64,000 nt of DNA from Malus domestica (taxonomy: Eukaryota > Streptophyta > Magnoliopsida > Rosales > Rosaceae), in contig NC_091675.1 of assembly GCF_042453785.1 (NCBI RefSeq), positions 4,414,501 through 4,478,500 of the forward strand. Reading direction: 5' to 3'. Positions 26,405 to 37,511 of this stretch are shown here, piece after piece (positions within the stretch are counted from its first letter, which is position 1; the number at the start of each line of letters is the position of its first letter). A program made the translations under genes and the position numbers. The notes beneath the pieces are model-generated. The model saw only the letters and a program-made list of their open reading frames with translations. It was not told where the DNA came from and did no database searches.

Positions 26405-26555
26405 CCAGTAGCAAGAAGAGTGTAGCTTGAGCGGTTAAGAGTTTTTAACCTTGCACCAGATGTTTTTTGTTCGAATTCCCCATTCCCGAATATCCCATCA
26501 ATGATTTGCCAATGGATTACAACAAAAGAGGTTAAAATCTATTCACATTTTTTTT
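26405..26555 (+). mobile_element. tRNA-derived SINE-like sequence
   Basis: The segment has an A-box-like TAGCTTGAGCGG and, about 45 nt on, a B-box GTTCGAATTCC, the internal pol III promoter arrangement of tRNA-derived SINEs, followed by an AT-rich part ending in a T run near 26547-26556. I do not see flanking duplications, so it may be truncated or be a tRNA pseudogene. Confidence 0.5.
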
Positions 26556-26716
26556 TCCACTCGAAAACAATGCTTAGCATGTCAATGAATTTTACAAGTT
26601 AACCAAATCATGCAAATGCATGCTTCTGTTCCAAACCTAACTTTCTGAATTTCGAATGAAATTATATCAGGGACGACATAATCCTGTGTACATAAACAGT
26701 AAGTTTTATGCTACCA

Positions 26717-28040
26717 TCAAGATCTTTTTGAGTATTTTTTCTTGACAGCAGTACTGTTGGATCGAGAATCGACGTCCAGCTTCTTCACTTCAACCTGAGA
26801 TGGCTTCACATTAACTGGTGGAAGTCCACTGCCGAACACAACCTGATTTGGTTTGCCACCGGTGAAAACAGCAGGCCCAAGGATCCCGTTGTAGCTGCCA
26901 GCCGCCGAGCCTCCACCACTCATGTAGCCGGGATATAAAGCGTTTCCATAAGGAAACACCCATGGCTGAGGTGCAATTGGAGCAATGTCATAAGGTGTCC
27001 CACAAGCTGCTACTGAAGGGTACCAACCACCGCCATAAACACTGGTTCCATACGCAAATGGCCCAAGACCATTATAAGGTGTTGGAAAAGGAAGAACCCC
27101 ATATGTAGGAGCAGGGCTACAAGTATAAGGAGGGCAGATTCTGGGGAATCTGGGCGCATAATCAGTATAACCGCTTTCGTTATTGCCATTCTCCTCCTTT
27201 GGCACAGCTCTCTTGACCTCCACAGACCTACCATTCAACTCATGAAAGCTTTCCTGCATCACATTCTCAACAGAATCCTCCGAATCAAAGGTGATAAAAC
27301 CAAAGCCCCGGGGCCTGCGGGTTTTGTAGTCATGCATCACAACCACATCTGATACACTCCCAAACTTCTCAAAATAATTTTTAAATCCGTCCTCTGTCAA
27401 ACCTGCTGATAAACCGCCAACGAAGATTTTTTTTGTTCTAAACTGAGTTCCATTCTCCACACTCCTACTCACCATTCTACTTTGATGTTGGTTTCGGGGT
27501 CTGGGAATTGCTTTTTTAACCTCTACCTATAAACAAAATCGAAGACCAATTACGCAACCTGTAAACTTAAATCTCTCATTTGGTTTTGCTTCAAAATACA
27601 GTACAGAGCACAGGGATATATACATTAAAGTTCACATTTTTATGCAAAACATGTAAAGTTTTCGAATTTCGGTCATCCGACTTATGCAAGTAACTTAGGG
27701 GCAAAAAATTGAACTCTAGCATTTTCTCACTCGAAGATCCATTCAGCTACAGATTTTCCCAGCAACCAAACACACAACAAGACAGTATGTAAACAGAGAG
27801 GAAGAAGAGTAAAATTACCGTTCTGCCCAGAATGACGTGCGGGTCTTCAAGGGCTTTGTCAGCTGAAGAAATGTCCGAGAACCAGACGAAGCCAAACCCT
27901 CTAGGGTTGTGGTTGCTGCGGTCCCTGGCAATGACGGAGCCCAAAACGGTGCCGTAGCTCCTGAAGTGAGCTCTCAGCGTCTCTTCGTTCGTCTCCCGAG
28001 AGATTCCCCCGACGAAAAGCTTAGCTTGATCGGAGTCCAT
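26717..28040 (-). CDS. Two-RRM hnRNP/Musashi-like RNA-binding protein
   Basis: Single-stranded RNA-binding protein of the plant hnRNP A/B, Musashi-like group; members act in nuclear or cytoplasmic mRNA processing, but no specific target can be inferred. Two coding exons, 28040-27819 (74 codons) and 27526-26717 (269 codons plus stop), joined GT-AG, give 343 aa. RRM1 has RNP2 LFVGGI (8-13) and RNP1 RGFGFVWF (47-54). RRM2 has RNP2 IFVGGL (108-113) and RNP1 RGFGFITF (147-154). The C-terminal third is rich in Gly, Pro and Tyr, as usual for the group, and ends Lys/Arg-rich. The start MDSDQAKLFVGG is typical. The leader upstream of 28040 contains a GA microsatellite near 28121-28138. Confidence 0.88.
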
Positions 28041-28299
28041 GGGAGAATTGATTCCCCAAAACCCTAGCTGCAGGAAAACCCTAAAACCCCAAATTACAGC
28101 AAAATCCCTAGAAATTGGAAGAGAGAGAGAGAGAGAGCTGAAAGCATAAAACTCAAATAAAAATTAAATAAATTAAAATTAAAATTAAAATAAATTATTA
28201 CCTAGCTCAAAAATCCAAAAGCTGAGCTCACTCACCGAGTTGCTTCCCTGAAACTGTTGAAAAATGGAAAGTAATTTCTGAGCAGAAGAACCAAAGTCA

Positions 28300-30254
28300 G
28301 CCAGTTAATTTTAGGTCAATGTTCGTTTATGTATCAAAGTGAGGTTTGGTCTCAATGCTTTTTTATGTAGGCTGTTCTTATTTTGGGCTTCTTAGGCCCA
28401 ATGGACACAGAAGCAAATGAAAGAAGGAAAACAAAATATTTCCTTATCATGATATTTCAATGTGCCGGAACTATGAGGCGGTACGATATATGTTATTATA
28501 TAAATAGAGAGCAATTTTTTTTAAGTGTCCCTCTACTTGAATAATGTATAACGTATATGCTCGTATGCCGAGCACACTGAAAATTCTCTCCCATTCTAGA
28601 CCATGTGATTATACTAGCATCTCTTCATCTTAGGTTTTTTTTAGTACATCTTCATCCGAGTTAACACAAAAGAAAACGAGAGAGAAATTTGACCATCTAG
28701 TTTCTTTCTAGGACAAAATATTTTCTTTTTAACAAAATTCTATTCTATGATATTAAATTCCTGAATAAAGTATCTTTCGTGTTATTGAATATGTATTACA
28801 CCACATGAAAATAATAAATTAGAAAAAACAAAGTATAATGATCCAAAATTCACGTTAATTAGGTAAGGTCAAATCTGTGATCGGACAAATAATACGTGGA
28901 AAAAAAAAAAAAAAAAAAACCAGTTGCAAAGGTTGGTTGGGTTGGTTGTATTTGTAAAGATAAAGGTCGTACCCAGTGCACAAGGCTCCCGCTTTACGCA
29001 GGATCTGGAAGAGGTGAATGTCGGCTAGCCTTGTATTTGTAATGCAGAAAAATTCAATCCTCATGACTCGTCAAATGCAGGGTTTTGTAGCTCAATGCTT
29101 AAAGTGAGAGGCACCGAATTAATTAATTATAATTAATAGTAATATAATCCTTGAGTTCCTTGCGTGCGAATATTCGAAAATCGTGTCCAAGTTTTCATTT
29201 CAACTTGAAGGATATGTGAACATAAGAATCTACGTTAATCATTTTTCTAATCAATCTTTTATCTATTGTTTAATTATTTGCATGTGGCATAAGCTTTGAT
29301 CAAGTCATGTCGTTACATGAGACTTGGACTCGAGAGACTGCCTTAATAAATTAGTTATTGATGCGAATAGTTATAAGTCTACTTTTCGAGGGTCGAAAAG
29401 ATTTATATGGCCATTAGAGCTTCTTGTGATTTACCATTGCAGAAGATATTGTATATGTTAATATGAACCTAAATTAATTTTATATTATGACGTGCCGTGT
29501 GAAAGACTTATATAGACATTAGGACGTGCTGTGTGAAATACGAACCTAAATTAAGTTAATATTGATGTTTGAAACATGGAACAAGAGATCTTGTATATGT
29601 TTTGAACAATTATGTTAATACTAATATTATAATGCAAATTGAGGATGCGTATCTCTTACGTGACAAAACCAAACTTGACATGTTGTTTCAATGAATTCCC
29701 CAATTATCAATCAAATGTTGAAAAAGGGAGAATGGTAGTAATTAGGCAAGGGGATTAGTTTAATTAATCAAAGAAAATGATGATGCGATGTGGAGCATAT
29801 TTGGTGTTTTGTGCTTTTAAGAATTAAACGAGTCTCGGAGTCTCATGCATTTGCATTGCTCATCTTTGTCATCTTCTCGTTGCCAAAAACATGACATATA
29901 ATACCCAAATCTCGTTCTTCATAAAAGCTAGCTAGCATTTGTATACACAACTTTTCATAGGGTTTTGGGCAAAAACCATGGAAGTGGAGACCATGAGTGC
30001 AATCCAAATTCCAAGTAAATATATCTACCCAAATGCTCAAAATTGATAAGAAAACACAACTAACTTGTTGAAGTTTGATCCAAGGCTGGCTTCACATTCT
30101 CTCACTCTCAGACCAAGGTTCTATATATAGTTTATGTTTATATATGGAAAATGGCACCACTAGGCAACGACTTGGTGATCTTGAGCCATGTGGTCTCAAG
30201 CTCCTAGCGAACGAGAACGTGGCATGCATGTAAGCTTAGACTTTTGTGTTAAGA
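28300..30254. other. Intergenic stretch, no gene recognised
   Basis: Upstream of the RRM gene. AT-rich, with a poly(A) run at about 28900-28919. No coding frame shows a domain. Confidence 0.45.
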
Positions 30255-30263
30255 TTGTTCTAT

Positions 30264-31053
30264 GGGACACTTTGGATGCGGTCCCTATCTATCAGTATTC
30301 TTTGATTGAAACCTTGTTAGTTTTTAGTTTTTGATTGAGGTCCCTGATATTAATGTAATAATGTAAGTTACTATATTTTTTTAATTAAAAATTAAAAATT
30401 GAAAATTTTAATTGTTTATATTAATGAGATTTTAAATAAAACCCATAATTTATGGGATTAAAAATAATAAAATATAAATTATTCTCTCTATTATATTGTG
30501 TGTGTGTGTGTGTATATACACATATGTATGGGTACATTAACCAAAATTAACAAAAAAAGTTATTGTACCAAAACATGGATACATTCTCAAATCAACGAAA
30601 AAGAATGTACCCATATAAGTTTAAACATGGATTAAAAAATTTGAATGGATTTTATATTAAAAAAGGGTACATTTTACATATAACAAATTGATATATTTGA
30701 GAATGGGTACATTTAAGATTTAAAAAATTGAAAAATTATATGAATGGGTACATTTAAGATTAAAAAATTGAGAATCTTTTTATATATATAAAAAAAAACT
30801 AATAGGTACAAACTTAATTTAATTTAATTTTTTATTATTTTGGAAATGTTTGAATTGAAAATTAATTAGAAGTTTAATAGAGGTGTAAGTATTAAACCCT
30901 AAATTAATTACTAATTTTTATATTAAAAAAATTATATAATAAACATGTAAATTCATTATCACATTAATGCTAGGGACTTGAATCAAAATTTAAGAACTAA
31001 TAAGGTGTTAATCAATGAACAGTAAAAACTAGGGACCGGATACTAATTTTTCC
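30264..31053. mobile_element. 790-bp long-TIR MULE-like non-autonomous element
   Basis: Inverted ends of roughly 90 bp begin GGGACACTTTGGATGCGGTCCC on the left and, on the complement of the right end, GGAAAAATTAGTATCCGGTCCC. A perfect 9-bp duplication TTGTTCTAT flanks it (30255-30263 and 31054-31062). The interior is AT-rich with a GT microsatellite near 30498-30515 and a repeated GGGTACATTTAAGATT unit. It encodes nothing recognisable. Confidence 0.8.
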
Positions 31054-31304
31054 TTGTTCTATTGTCATACAGTAAATTCTAAGAGTTGAATAGTTTGTTT
31101 AACATATATCTAATGTTCAATGATAACATGTTAACAACTGTGAATCACATACAACGATTAATATATTAATTAGTAGAAACATATTTTACTTATATGTATT
31201 TCTTTCGTCGCGTTAATATGATACATAGTAAACACGTATCATGTATGATCATAAAAGTTTTCGTACTTAAGATTTGAGGAGCAACAAAATACCTTACCAT
31301 GATC

Positions 31305-31670
31305 TTTTTTTTTTTTTTTTTTTTTTTTTTGGAAATCGGAAATTCACGAATTGGGCAAAGATGGCAGAAGAAAACAAGAAAGCCTACAACGAGGCAAACA
31401 AGAAACAAACACCAGCTACAAGCCAGTAGTGCAAGAAGGCAAAAAGAAAATCAAGACGCCGCACCTAATGCTAGAGCGTCCCTTCTCACACTACCAAAAA
31501 CAGATCAGTCATGAGGGCAAGGAAGCCCATCATTACATTAAACATTAACCAGGGAAAATGGGGATCTATCGACCCAGATGAAGTCACATACTTCTTTACA
31601 TTGCCGCGACGCCAAGAAATCTGTAGTTGACAATGTGGATGCAAATTTCTTCGTCCTTGATCTTGGACAA
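31305..31670 (-). mobile_element. 3' part of a poly(A)-tailed retroposon-like sequence
   Basis: A 26-base T run at 31305-31330 is, on the minus strand, a poly(A) tail behind about 340 bp of non-repetitive sequence. That sequence is interrupted at 31670/39288 by the gypsy element and seems to continue at 39288-39590. It could be the 3' end of a LINE or of a processed transcript copy. I recognise no protein in it and found no flanking duplication. Confidence 0.45.
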
Positions 31671-32376
31671 TTTTGCACCTACAAAACAATTAACACCTTA
31701 GGTTAAGGCCAAGAGCCTCACGCGCCCACGATGAATGGGGGGGGCTTTGGCCGAAGAACCTCCGATGCCAAAGTTAGAATTTAGAGAGAAAGAGTGTTTA
31801 GAGAATTTTGGGATTTTTGCCAAAGTGTTGGAATCAGCTTTTTAGTGAGAATGAGAGTATATTTATAGGGATAGGAGGTGGCTAGGGTTTTTAGGTTTAA
31901 TTTAGGTTTAATTAGCCAATTTATTTGGCTATTAAACATAAGATGAATGTTTTGGTGGTTTTTGAATTTATTGGGTAATAAAAAGGAAGAAATGGTGAAA
32001 AAGGTAGAAAAAAGTGATGGATTAGGTTTTGAAATGGGGATAGACGGCCATGTGGTGTTTTAGGGTTGAATTGGATGTATTTTGTAGTTATTTGGATATA
32101 ATGGATGGTTTAATTGACAATTAATGGGTTAATTAGGCAATAAACCCATTAATTAGCCAATTAACATAATTTAAAAGGAATGTGTTTGGGAATTACCTTG
32201 TAGAAAGGATTTGATGAGATGGACTTTGAATTGTTACCTATTTTGGGCACTTCTGTCTTGGTTGAAAGAGGGTTGCCCGCTGCTTGCGCGTAGGAACCTC
32301 GTTGTACTGCAAGGGTATTTTTGTCATTTTTGTCCAAAAATCCACGTGTCGCCCTGTGAATATTTTTGGCTCCACA
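31671..32376 (-). repeat. Complete 3' LTR of the gypsy element
   Basis: It runs from the purine tract junction at 32376 (minus-strand start TGTGGAGCC) to the duplication at 31670. The segment 32064-32376 recurs at 38975-39287 with the same length and about three C/T differences, which identifies it as a terminal repeat. Confidence 0.8.
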
Positions 32377-32390
32377 AATGCCCCCACACC
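32377..32390 (-). other. Polypurine tract of the gypsy element
   Basis: Minus-strand GGTGTGGGGGCATT abuts the 3' LTR and would prime plus-strand synthesis. Its position fixes the orientation of the element. Confidence 0.65.
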
Positions 32391-33154
32391 TGTTGGGCTG
32401 CTCGCAGAAAAGGGCAGCAGGTGTAGAGATCTTCTTGCTTTAGGAAACTTAGGACTGCTTCCTATTTTGATGTAGATTCTCTCTTTAATAGGAAATTAGA
32501 TCCTTCTAGGAAAGGGAAATAAATTTCTCTCAAAGCCTATTTAAATCCACCTTAAGTGGGTTATTAAATCAACTTTGGAGAGCGATTTATTCTACCCTAC
32601 AAGAGAGAGATAGCTTAGAGGATATTTGTTCCCCCTCCTCTAGCAATCTTCTACATCTTGCCCGTGCAAAGGACCGTCTTTCGTTGCTTTCTTCGTCTTC
32701 TTCGTGCCGCATCAATGTAAGAAAAATTTAATTTTTCTTGCCTTATTCTTGGATAGTGCTATTGCGGGGTAGCCGTCGGAGTGGTGCGGCACGTCGGCTG
32801 GCAGGGGCCAGGAGCTGGCTCGGCATGAGCTGAGGAGATGTCGTGGCAGGGACCACTGCTTGGGCAGCTTGGCTTGGCCTGAGCCAAGGGCAGCTTGTGC
32901 AGCTGGGGTCGAGGATTGTGGCGCTAGGGCACAGTGTTAGGCGAGCCGCATAGCTCATGTCCTTTGGGCTCTTGGACCTGACTCGGGCTAGGCTGGCGAT
33001 TGAGAGAAATAAGGAGATTGCGGGTCTCATGGGCTGCTGGAATGTTGGGCATGCAGGCCTTCTGCCTGCTGGAATGCTGGGTTGAGCTCCCCTGCTGAGT
33101 ACCATGAATGTCGTTGGCTGCTTAGTCTTCTTTGCTGAAAGAAAGGTGGGCTGC

Positions 33155-33936
33155 TCCAGAAAGATGAGGTAAAGAGGATCAAGGCGGATGCATTGGCTCG
33201 TCTGATCGCTGTCGTGGAGCTTACTATGAATGAAGATGGAAAGAAGAGATCTTCCCCGCCTGCTCATGAGATGCCTAGTTAAGAAAAAACTGAAGACTTC
33301 TTCTGCTGCTCATGAGGGTCCGCTTGCTACCGAGAGGTATGTGATTGACATGACTTCTTCTAATGGGAAGAAAAATAAGGCTGCTAGATCTGAGCATGTG
33401 GCGTCTTCCATGTTGAGAATGGCTAGTACAATTGTGGATAAGATTGCTCAGCGTAAAGGTTTTATCATGCCCCCAGTGCCGAAGTCTGTACTAGGACGTT
33501 CTTTGGGAGCCAAGTCCGGTTCACCTTTTTAGAGACTTGCTATTATGAAGAGTGGTAAGGTGGACTCTGCTGCTAAAGTGGCGCCAAAGCCTGCTCCCTT
33601 TGCTGCTGAGATTGATTCGCCTCAGATTCAAGATCTTAAGCTTGCAATTTCTGAGCTTCGTTTCACTGCTTATGCTAAGAAGGGAGTGGATGAGCTGCAG
33701 CGCGTCTGTGTTAGTCTGCTTAAGAAGAATGAGCAGCTGAAGGGTGAGAATGATGGGCTTGAGGTTTTAAGACCTTCTCTATTTCTCCGAAAGACTTGTT
33801 TGCTTTTACTTTTAAGGCTTCCATTGGTGAAGTAGTTGGAGAAGTTAGTGCCCAGACTGGGGCAGCCGGGGGTGAAGCGCCGGATGATGCCGTTGCTAAG
33901 AGTGTTACGGCTGTTGAAGGTGTGGCGACCGAGTAG
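33155..33936 (+). pseudogene. Decayed open frame on the strand opposite to gag
   Basis: This plus-strand reading frame lies between the 3' LTR and gag of the minus-strand gypsy element. It runs through a Lys/Arg-rich N-terminal part, a frameshift near 33270, a TAG at 33530-33532, then a part with a probable coiled coil (GVDELQRVCVSLLKKNEQLK), another frameshift near 33770 and an acidic Ala/Gly/Val tail ending at TAG 33934-33936. Composition is clearly protein-like across frames. I do not recognise the family; antisense extra frames are known in some plant LTR elements, so it is most likely an accessory or captured frame. Confidence 0.55.
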
Positions 33937-35680
33937 TCGTGGGATGTCCAAACTGCTGTAGTGTAGTATTTTAGGTAGCCTTTAGGATTTTCTTTGTTTT
34001 TCCTTGTAGCTTTTGTTTTGCTTGAACTCCTTCGGCCTTTGCTAGTTGTTTATAAACATGTTTTCCTTCGTTTTTCTTCATCTTCACTTCTTTTGTTCAT
34101 GCCCTAACCTTTAGACTTGATAGACCAGTGGCAGGCATGCTACTTTTTTATAAGCAGACAAACTCGCGTAGCCTATGCAGCCGTATGTGTTGGTGTAGAA
34201 CTTTGCAAAGTTGTTAGCCATAGGGTTGGCAGCCGGATGCCTTACTTACAGAAGCAGACAAGTCCGCGTAACCACTAGGCTGTTAACCTTGACTTTCTTC
34301 AATTCCGTAGGTTGCGTAGCAAGTATCACAACACTTTAAGACTTGGTGTAGGTTGTTCCGCGCTTGGCAGAGGTGAAGCTTATCGACTACGTAGCATGTC
34401 GGCAGTGGATAAAACTTCGTATATGCGCGCTAGCTTGTTTAACCTTTCACAAGAATGTGCGGTTGTATAAGTCTAGTGCGGCTTCACTGCTCGAAGGGCA
34501 AGCCGTATGCAGTCTTCCGGAATCCGTAGGCTACCTTAGTGCACTCGGTAGCAGCTTTAAGATTCCAGGGCAGCCGTCCATCGGATGTACTGCTTAATGT
34601 GCCCTCTCCGTCTCTAGGGCCCGGTTCCCTACGGATTAGGCCAAGAGACCCAAAATCCTTCAGTTAGCTAAGCCTTGAAAAAGACCATTGCGGCTACTTC
34701 TAGGAATCCCGGCGCAAGCCATCGTGCATCTAGTTATACTAGGGCAGCCAGGCTCATCCACGTATGGATATTCGGAGTGTAAAGTTTATCCTCCCGTCTT
34801 GGAGAGCTGACCCATATGGGTGTCGGAGAATTGGTTTACCCTCTCGCACTGGAGAGCATGATTGGTCCCTCGGGGGACGCAATTCCTGCGATGAGTCCCT
34901 AAGAAGGGCGCAGTCTTCTTTTGAAGTGCAGAAGTGATTAGTTGTTTTAAGCATGCAGCCAAGCCAAGTTGTGATTACTTCTAAATTCCTCATTGAAAAA
35001 CGAGTGAAACGAACGAGAACTTTAGCTGTAAGGTAGGAACTGCATAACAACTAGATAGTCCTCAGCTTGTGAGGTGGTGCCCGTCGAGCTTATTGAGTCT
35101 TCGGGTTTTGATGTAGCGGGAGGTCACACATGGTACTTCTTCAGATTGTAGGCCATCCATTTCTTTTCAATCTTTTTGCCGCTTCATGGTGGTGAGGGTG
35201 TAATTACTCTTGCCCCCTACTCTGCTAATCTTGTACGGACCTTCCCAGATGGGATTCATCTTTTTGGAGCCTTCTCTGCCGGCAGTGATGAAGGCTTTTC
35301 TGTGTCGTCGACATGCAAATGCCAGAAGTCTCCATCGGGTGGAGTAGGCGCAGCTAGAGTGTGCTCGGCTACTTCTGAGGCATCGTTGGGCCGCTCTGTT
35401 GCGTCACCTAGGCTCGGCGTGAAGACGCAGTAGGGAGCTGTGGAGATGGGGCCATGTCATACACAACAGGAGATGCTCAACTGCCGGTATTGGGCCACTC
35501 TAGAGTTGAATCATTGAGCAAGGGTCGGCTAGGGCCGTGTGATGCACAGCAAGAAATGGTACTCAACTGCCGGTACATGTTGCTCCTATGTAGAATATTT
35601 TAGGGTGACGAGGACAAAACTTGCTTTCGAGTGTGTCCTTCCAGTGTTGCGTTCGTCAGAAAACTTTACATCCGCCAGGG
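33937..35680. other. Non-coding interior of the gypsy element
   Basis: Relatively GC-rich compared with the flanking DNA. I see no intact domain; the sequence is probably element-specific spacer. Confidence 0.5.
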
Positions 35681-35699
35681 TCTACGCCTTTATCGTCGC

Positions 35700-36000
35700 G
35701 CGTCTGGATTGGGCAGAATAGTACGTCATTAGGATAATTGCATGCGTTTGAAAGTAAAACTTGTGCTTCTGGGTTGCAACAACTATCGCCAAAGTTAGCT
35801 TTTGAATTTTTAATAACATCGAGGAGAGCTTTTGAACTGTAGAATACAGGTAACTGTGGAATACAGGTAGTCGGGCCCCCATCTCTTCTCGCATGATGGT
35901 AGAGCTTATTGCTACTTTAGATACCGTCAAACATGTGAATAAGTCATCCGCTGCTTCTAGGGAGGTGATGTTGGGTACTTCTTCAAGTCCTTGAATGTGC
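35700..36000 (-). pseudogene. Remnant of gypsy RT-RNase H region
   Basis: A minus-strand frame reads through VSKVAISSTIMREEMGARLP, which resembles the start of the RNase H domain in plant Ty3/gypsy polyproteins, followed by a degraded stretch. The end of the gag frame just upstream (FKDLKKYPTSPP) resembles the connection between RT and RNase H in these proteins. So the protease and nearly all of RT have been deleted between gag and RNase H. Not functional. Confidence 0.6.
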
Positions 36001-36556
36001 ATTGGCGAGCCTCATCCCAAAGTGCATACTTCTCTGCCAAAGCAAAAGAGTCTGCCAGAGTTAGATCTTCTTTCATGATCAATTTTTCGAATAGCGGGTG
36101 GTCTGCTGGAAGTCCTTTTTGGAAGGCTGCTCTAGCTATCGAGTCGTTGCATCCGACTATTTTTGCCTTCTCTACTTTGAACCTCCTCACATAGTCGCGA
36201 AGTGACTCCTTTGGGTTTTTCTTGACGTTGAACAAATGATCAGATTTCTTTTTGATCGAGTGATAGGATGAATATTCTTTGGTGAAAACCAAAGAAAGTT
36301 CGTAGAAATTCCGGATGGATTGTGGCGGCAGGGTGTAGAACCAATCTTGCGCCTCGCCTTGTAGAGTGGTGGCGAATATCTTGCACATAAGCTCATCGTT
36401 GTTTCGATAAAGGATCATTGCGCTTCGGTAGCGCTTTAAGTGTCTCTCCGGGTCTTCATCCCCTTTGAAAGATGTGAAATGTGGCATGCTGAACTCTCGT
36501 GGAGGCTCTGCCTGCTCGATCTCGTCCGTGAAGGGTGACCTGCTTATGTTGGTCAT
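35957..36556 (-). pseudogene. Gypsy gag, C-terminal part (retrotransposon gag domain)
   Basis: About 200 codons with the plant retrotransposon gag domain, including ATTLQGEAQDWFYTLPP and a SLRDYVRRF block. Its N-terminal half lies at 37512-38974, separated by a hAT MITE inserted at 36564-37503. Its last 15 or so residues come from the RT-RNase H connection, so the frame is a gag fused by deletion to pol. No zinc knuckle is seen. Confidence 0.8.
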
Positions 36557-36563
36557 GTTCCAT

Positions 36564-37503
36564 TAGGGGTGGGCGCGGTGCGGTTTGGTGCGGTTTCGAG
36601 TGAAACCACAATCGAAACCGAAACATTTTGAGGTGCGGTGCGGTGCGGTTTTGAAGCCAAAACCGAAATGAAACCAAACCGTTCGGTTCGGTGCGGTGCG
36701 GTTTTAAATGGTTTAGGTTTGGTTTTTGAGAAAAAAAAATGTACAATTTAAAATATACACATATTTATGCATAAGACGGTCTTATTTTCTTCGTATATTA
36801 ATTAATGGACATGCAGTAAAATTGCAGCAAAAAAGAGTCAAAACTGCAAAAAAAAAAAAAAAGCAGCAAAACTGCATAAAAACAGCACCAAAACAGTACT
36901 AAAAACTGCATCAAAACTGAACCAAAAAAATACATCAAAACTGCATAAAAAACAGCAGCAAAACTGCACAAAACTGCACAAAATTGCACCAAAAAATAAT
37001 GCAGTAAAACTGCATAAAAAAACAGCACCAAAACAGCACCAAAAAACTGCACAAAACAGAAACAAAAATCTGCACCAAAAGTGCAGCTAACTTGTACCAA
37101 AACTGCAACAAATGACAACTACTAAAATTGAGACAACATCCAATGCATCAAAGGTTTTAAACTTTAAATCCTTATGCATCACATCTACTAAAATTGAACT
37201 TGATCACCATTCACAATACTTTACAACCCAATTGAAAGGTTAAGTTTGCCATAATACAAACCTATAAGTTATAACCTAGTTGAAAAGTTTAAAATATAAG
37301 TTATATAACATTTATTTATTATATGGTGCGGTTTCGGTTTCGGTGCGGTTTTGAAAACTCAAAACCGAAACCAAACCGTTTTGTGTGCCGCGGTTCGGTT
37401 TTGAAACCGAAACCGTTTCAAAACCGCAAAACCAAACCGTTTGGTGCGGTTTGATTCGATTCGTGTTTCGGTTTCGGTTTTCGGTTCCAAATGCCCACCC
37501 CTA
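36564..37503. mobile_element. 940-bp non-autonomous hAT element inside gag
   Basis: The ends are TAGGGGTGGGC and GCCCACCCCTA and are flanked by a perfect 8-bp duplication TGTTCCAT (36556-36563 and 37504-37511). Those are hAT-superfamily hallmarks. Subterminal regions consist of many GGTGCGGTTT / GGTTTCGGTTTCGG units and their complements. The middle (about 36830-37115) is a degenerate AAAACTGCA(C/T)-type repeat. No transposase is encoded; Phe- and Cys-rich frames in the centre are products of the repeat. Confidence 0.9.
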
Positions 37504-37511
37504 TGTTCCAT

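Noticed and set aside
36798-37118. Phe/Cys-rich minus-strand frames
   Set aside because: Produced by the AAAACTGCA tandem repeat inside the hAT element, not by a protein gene.
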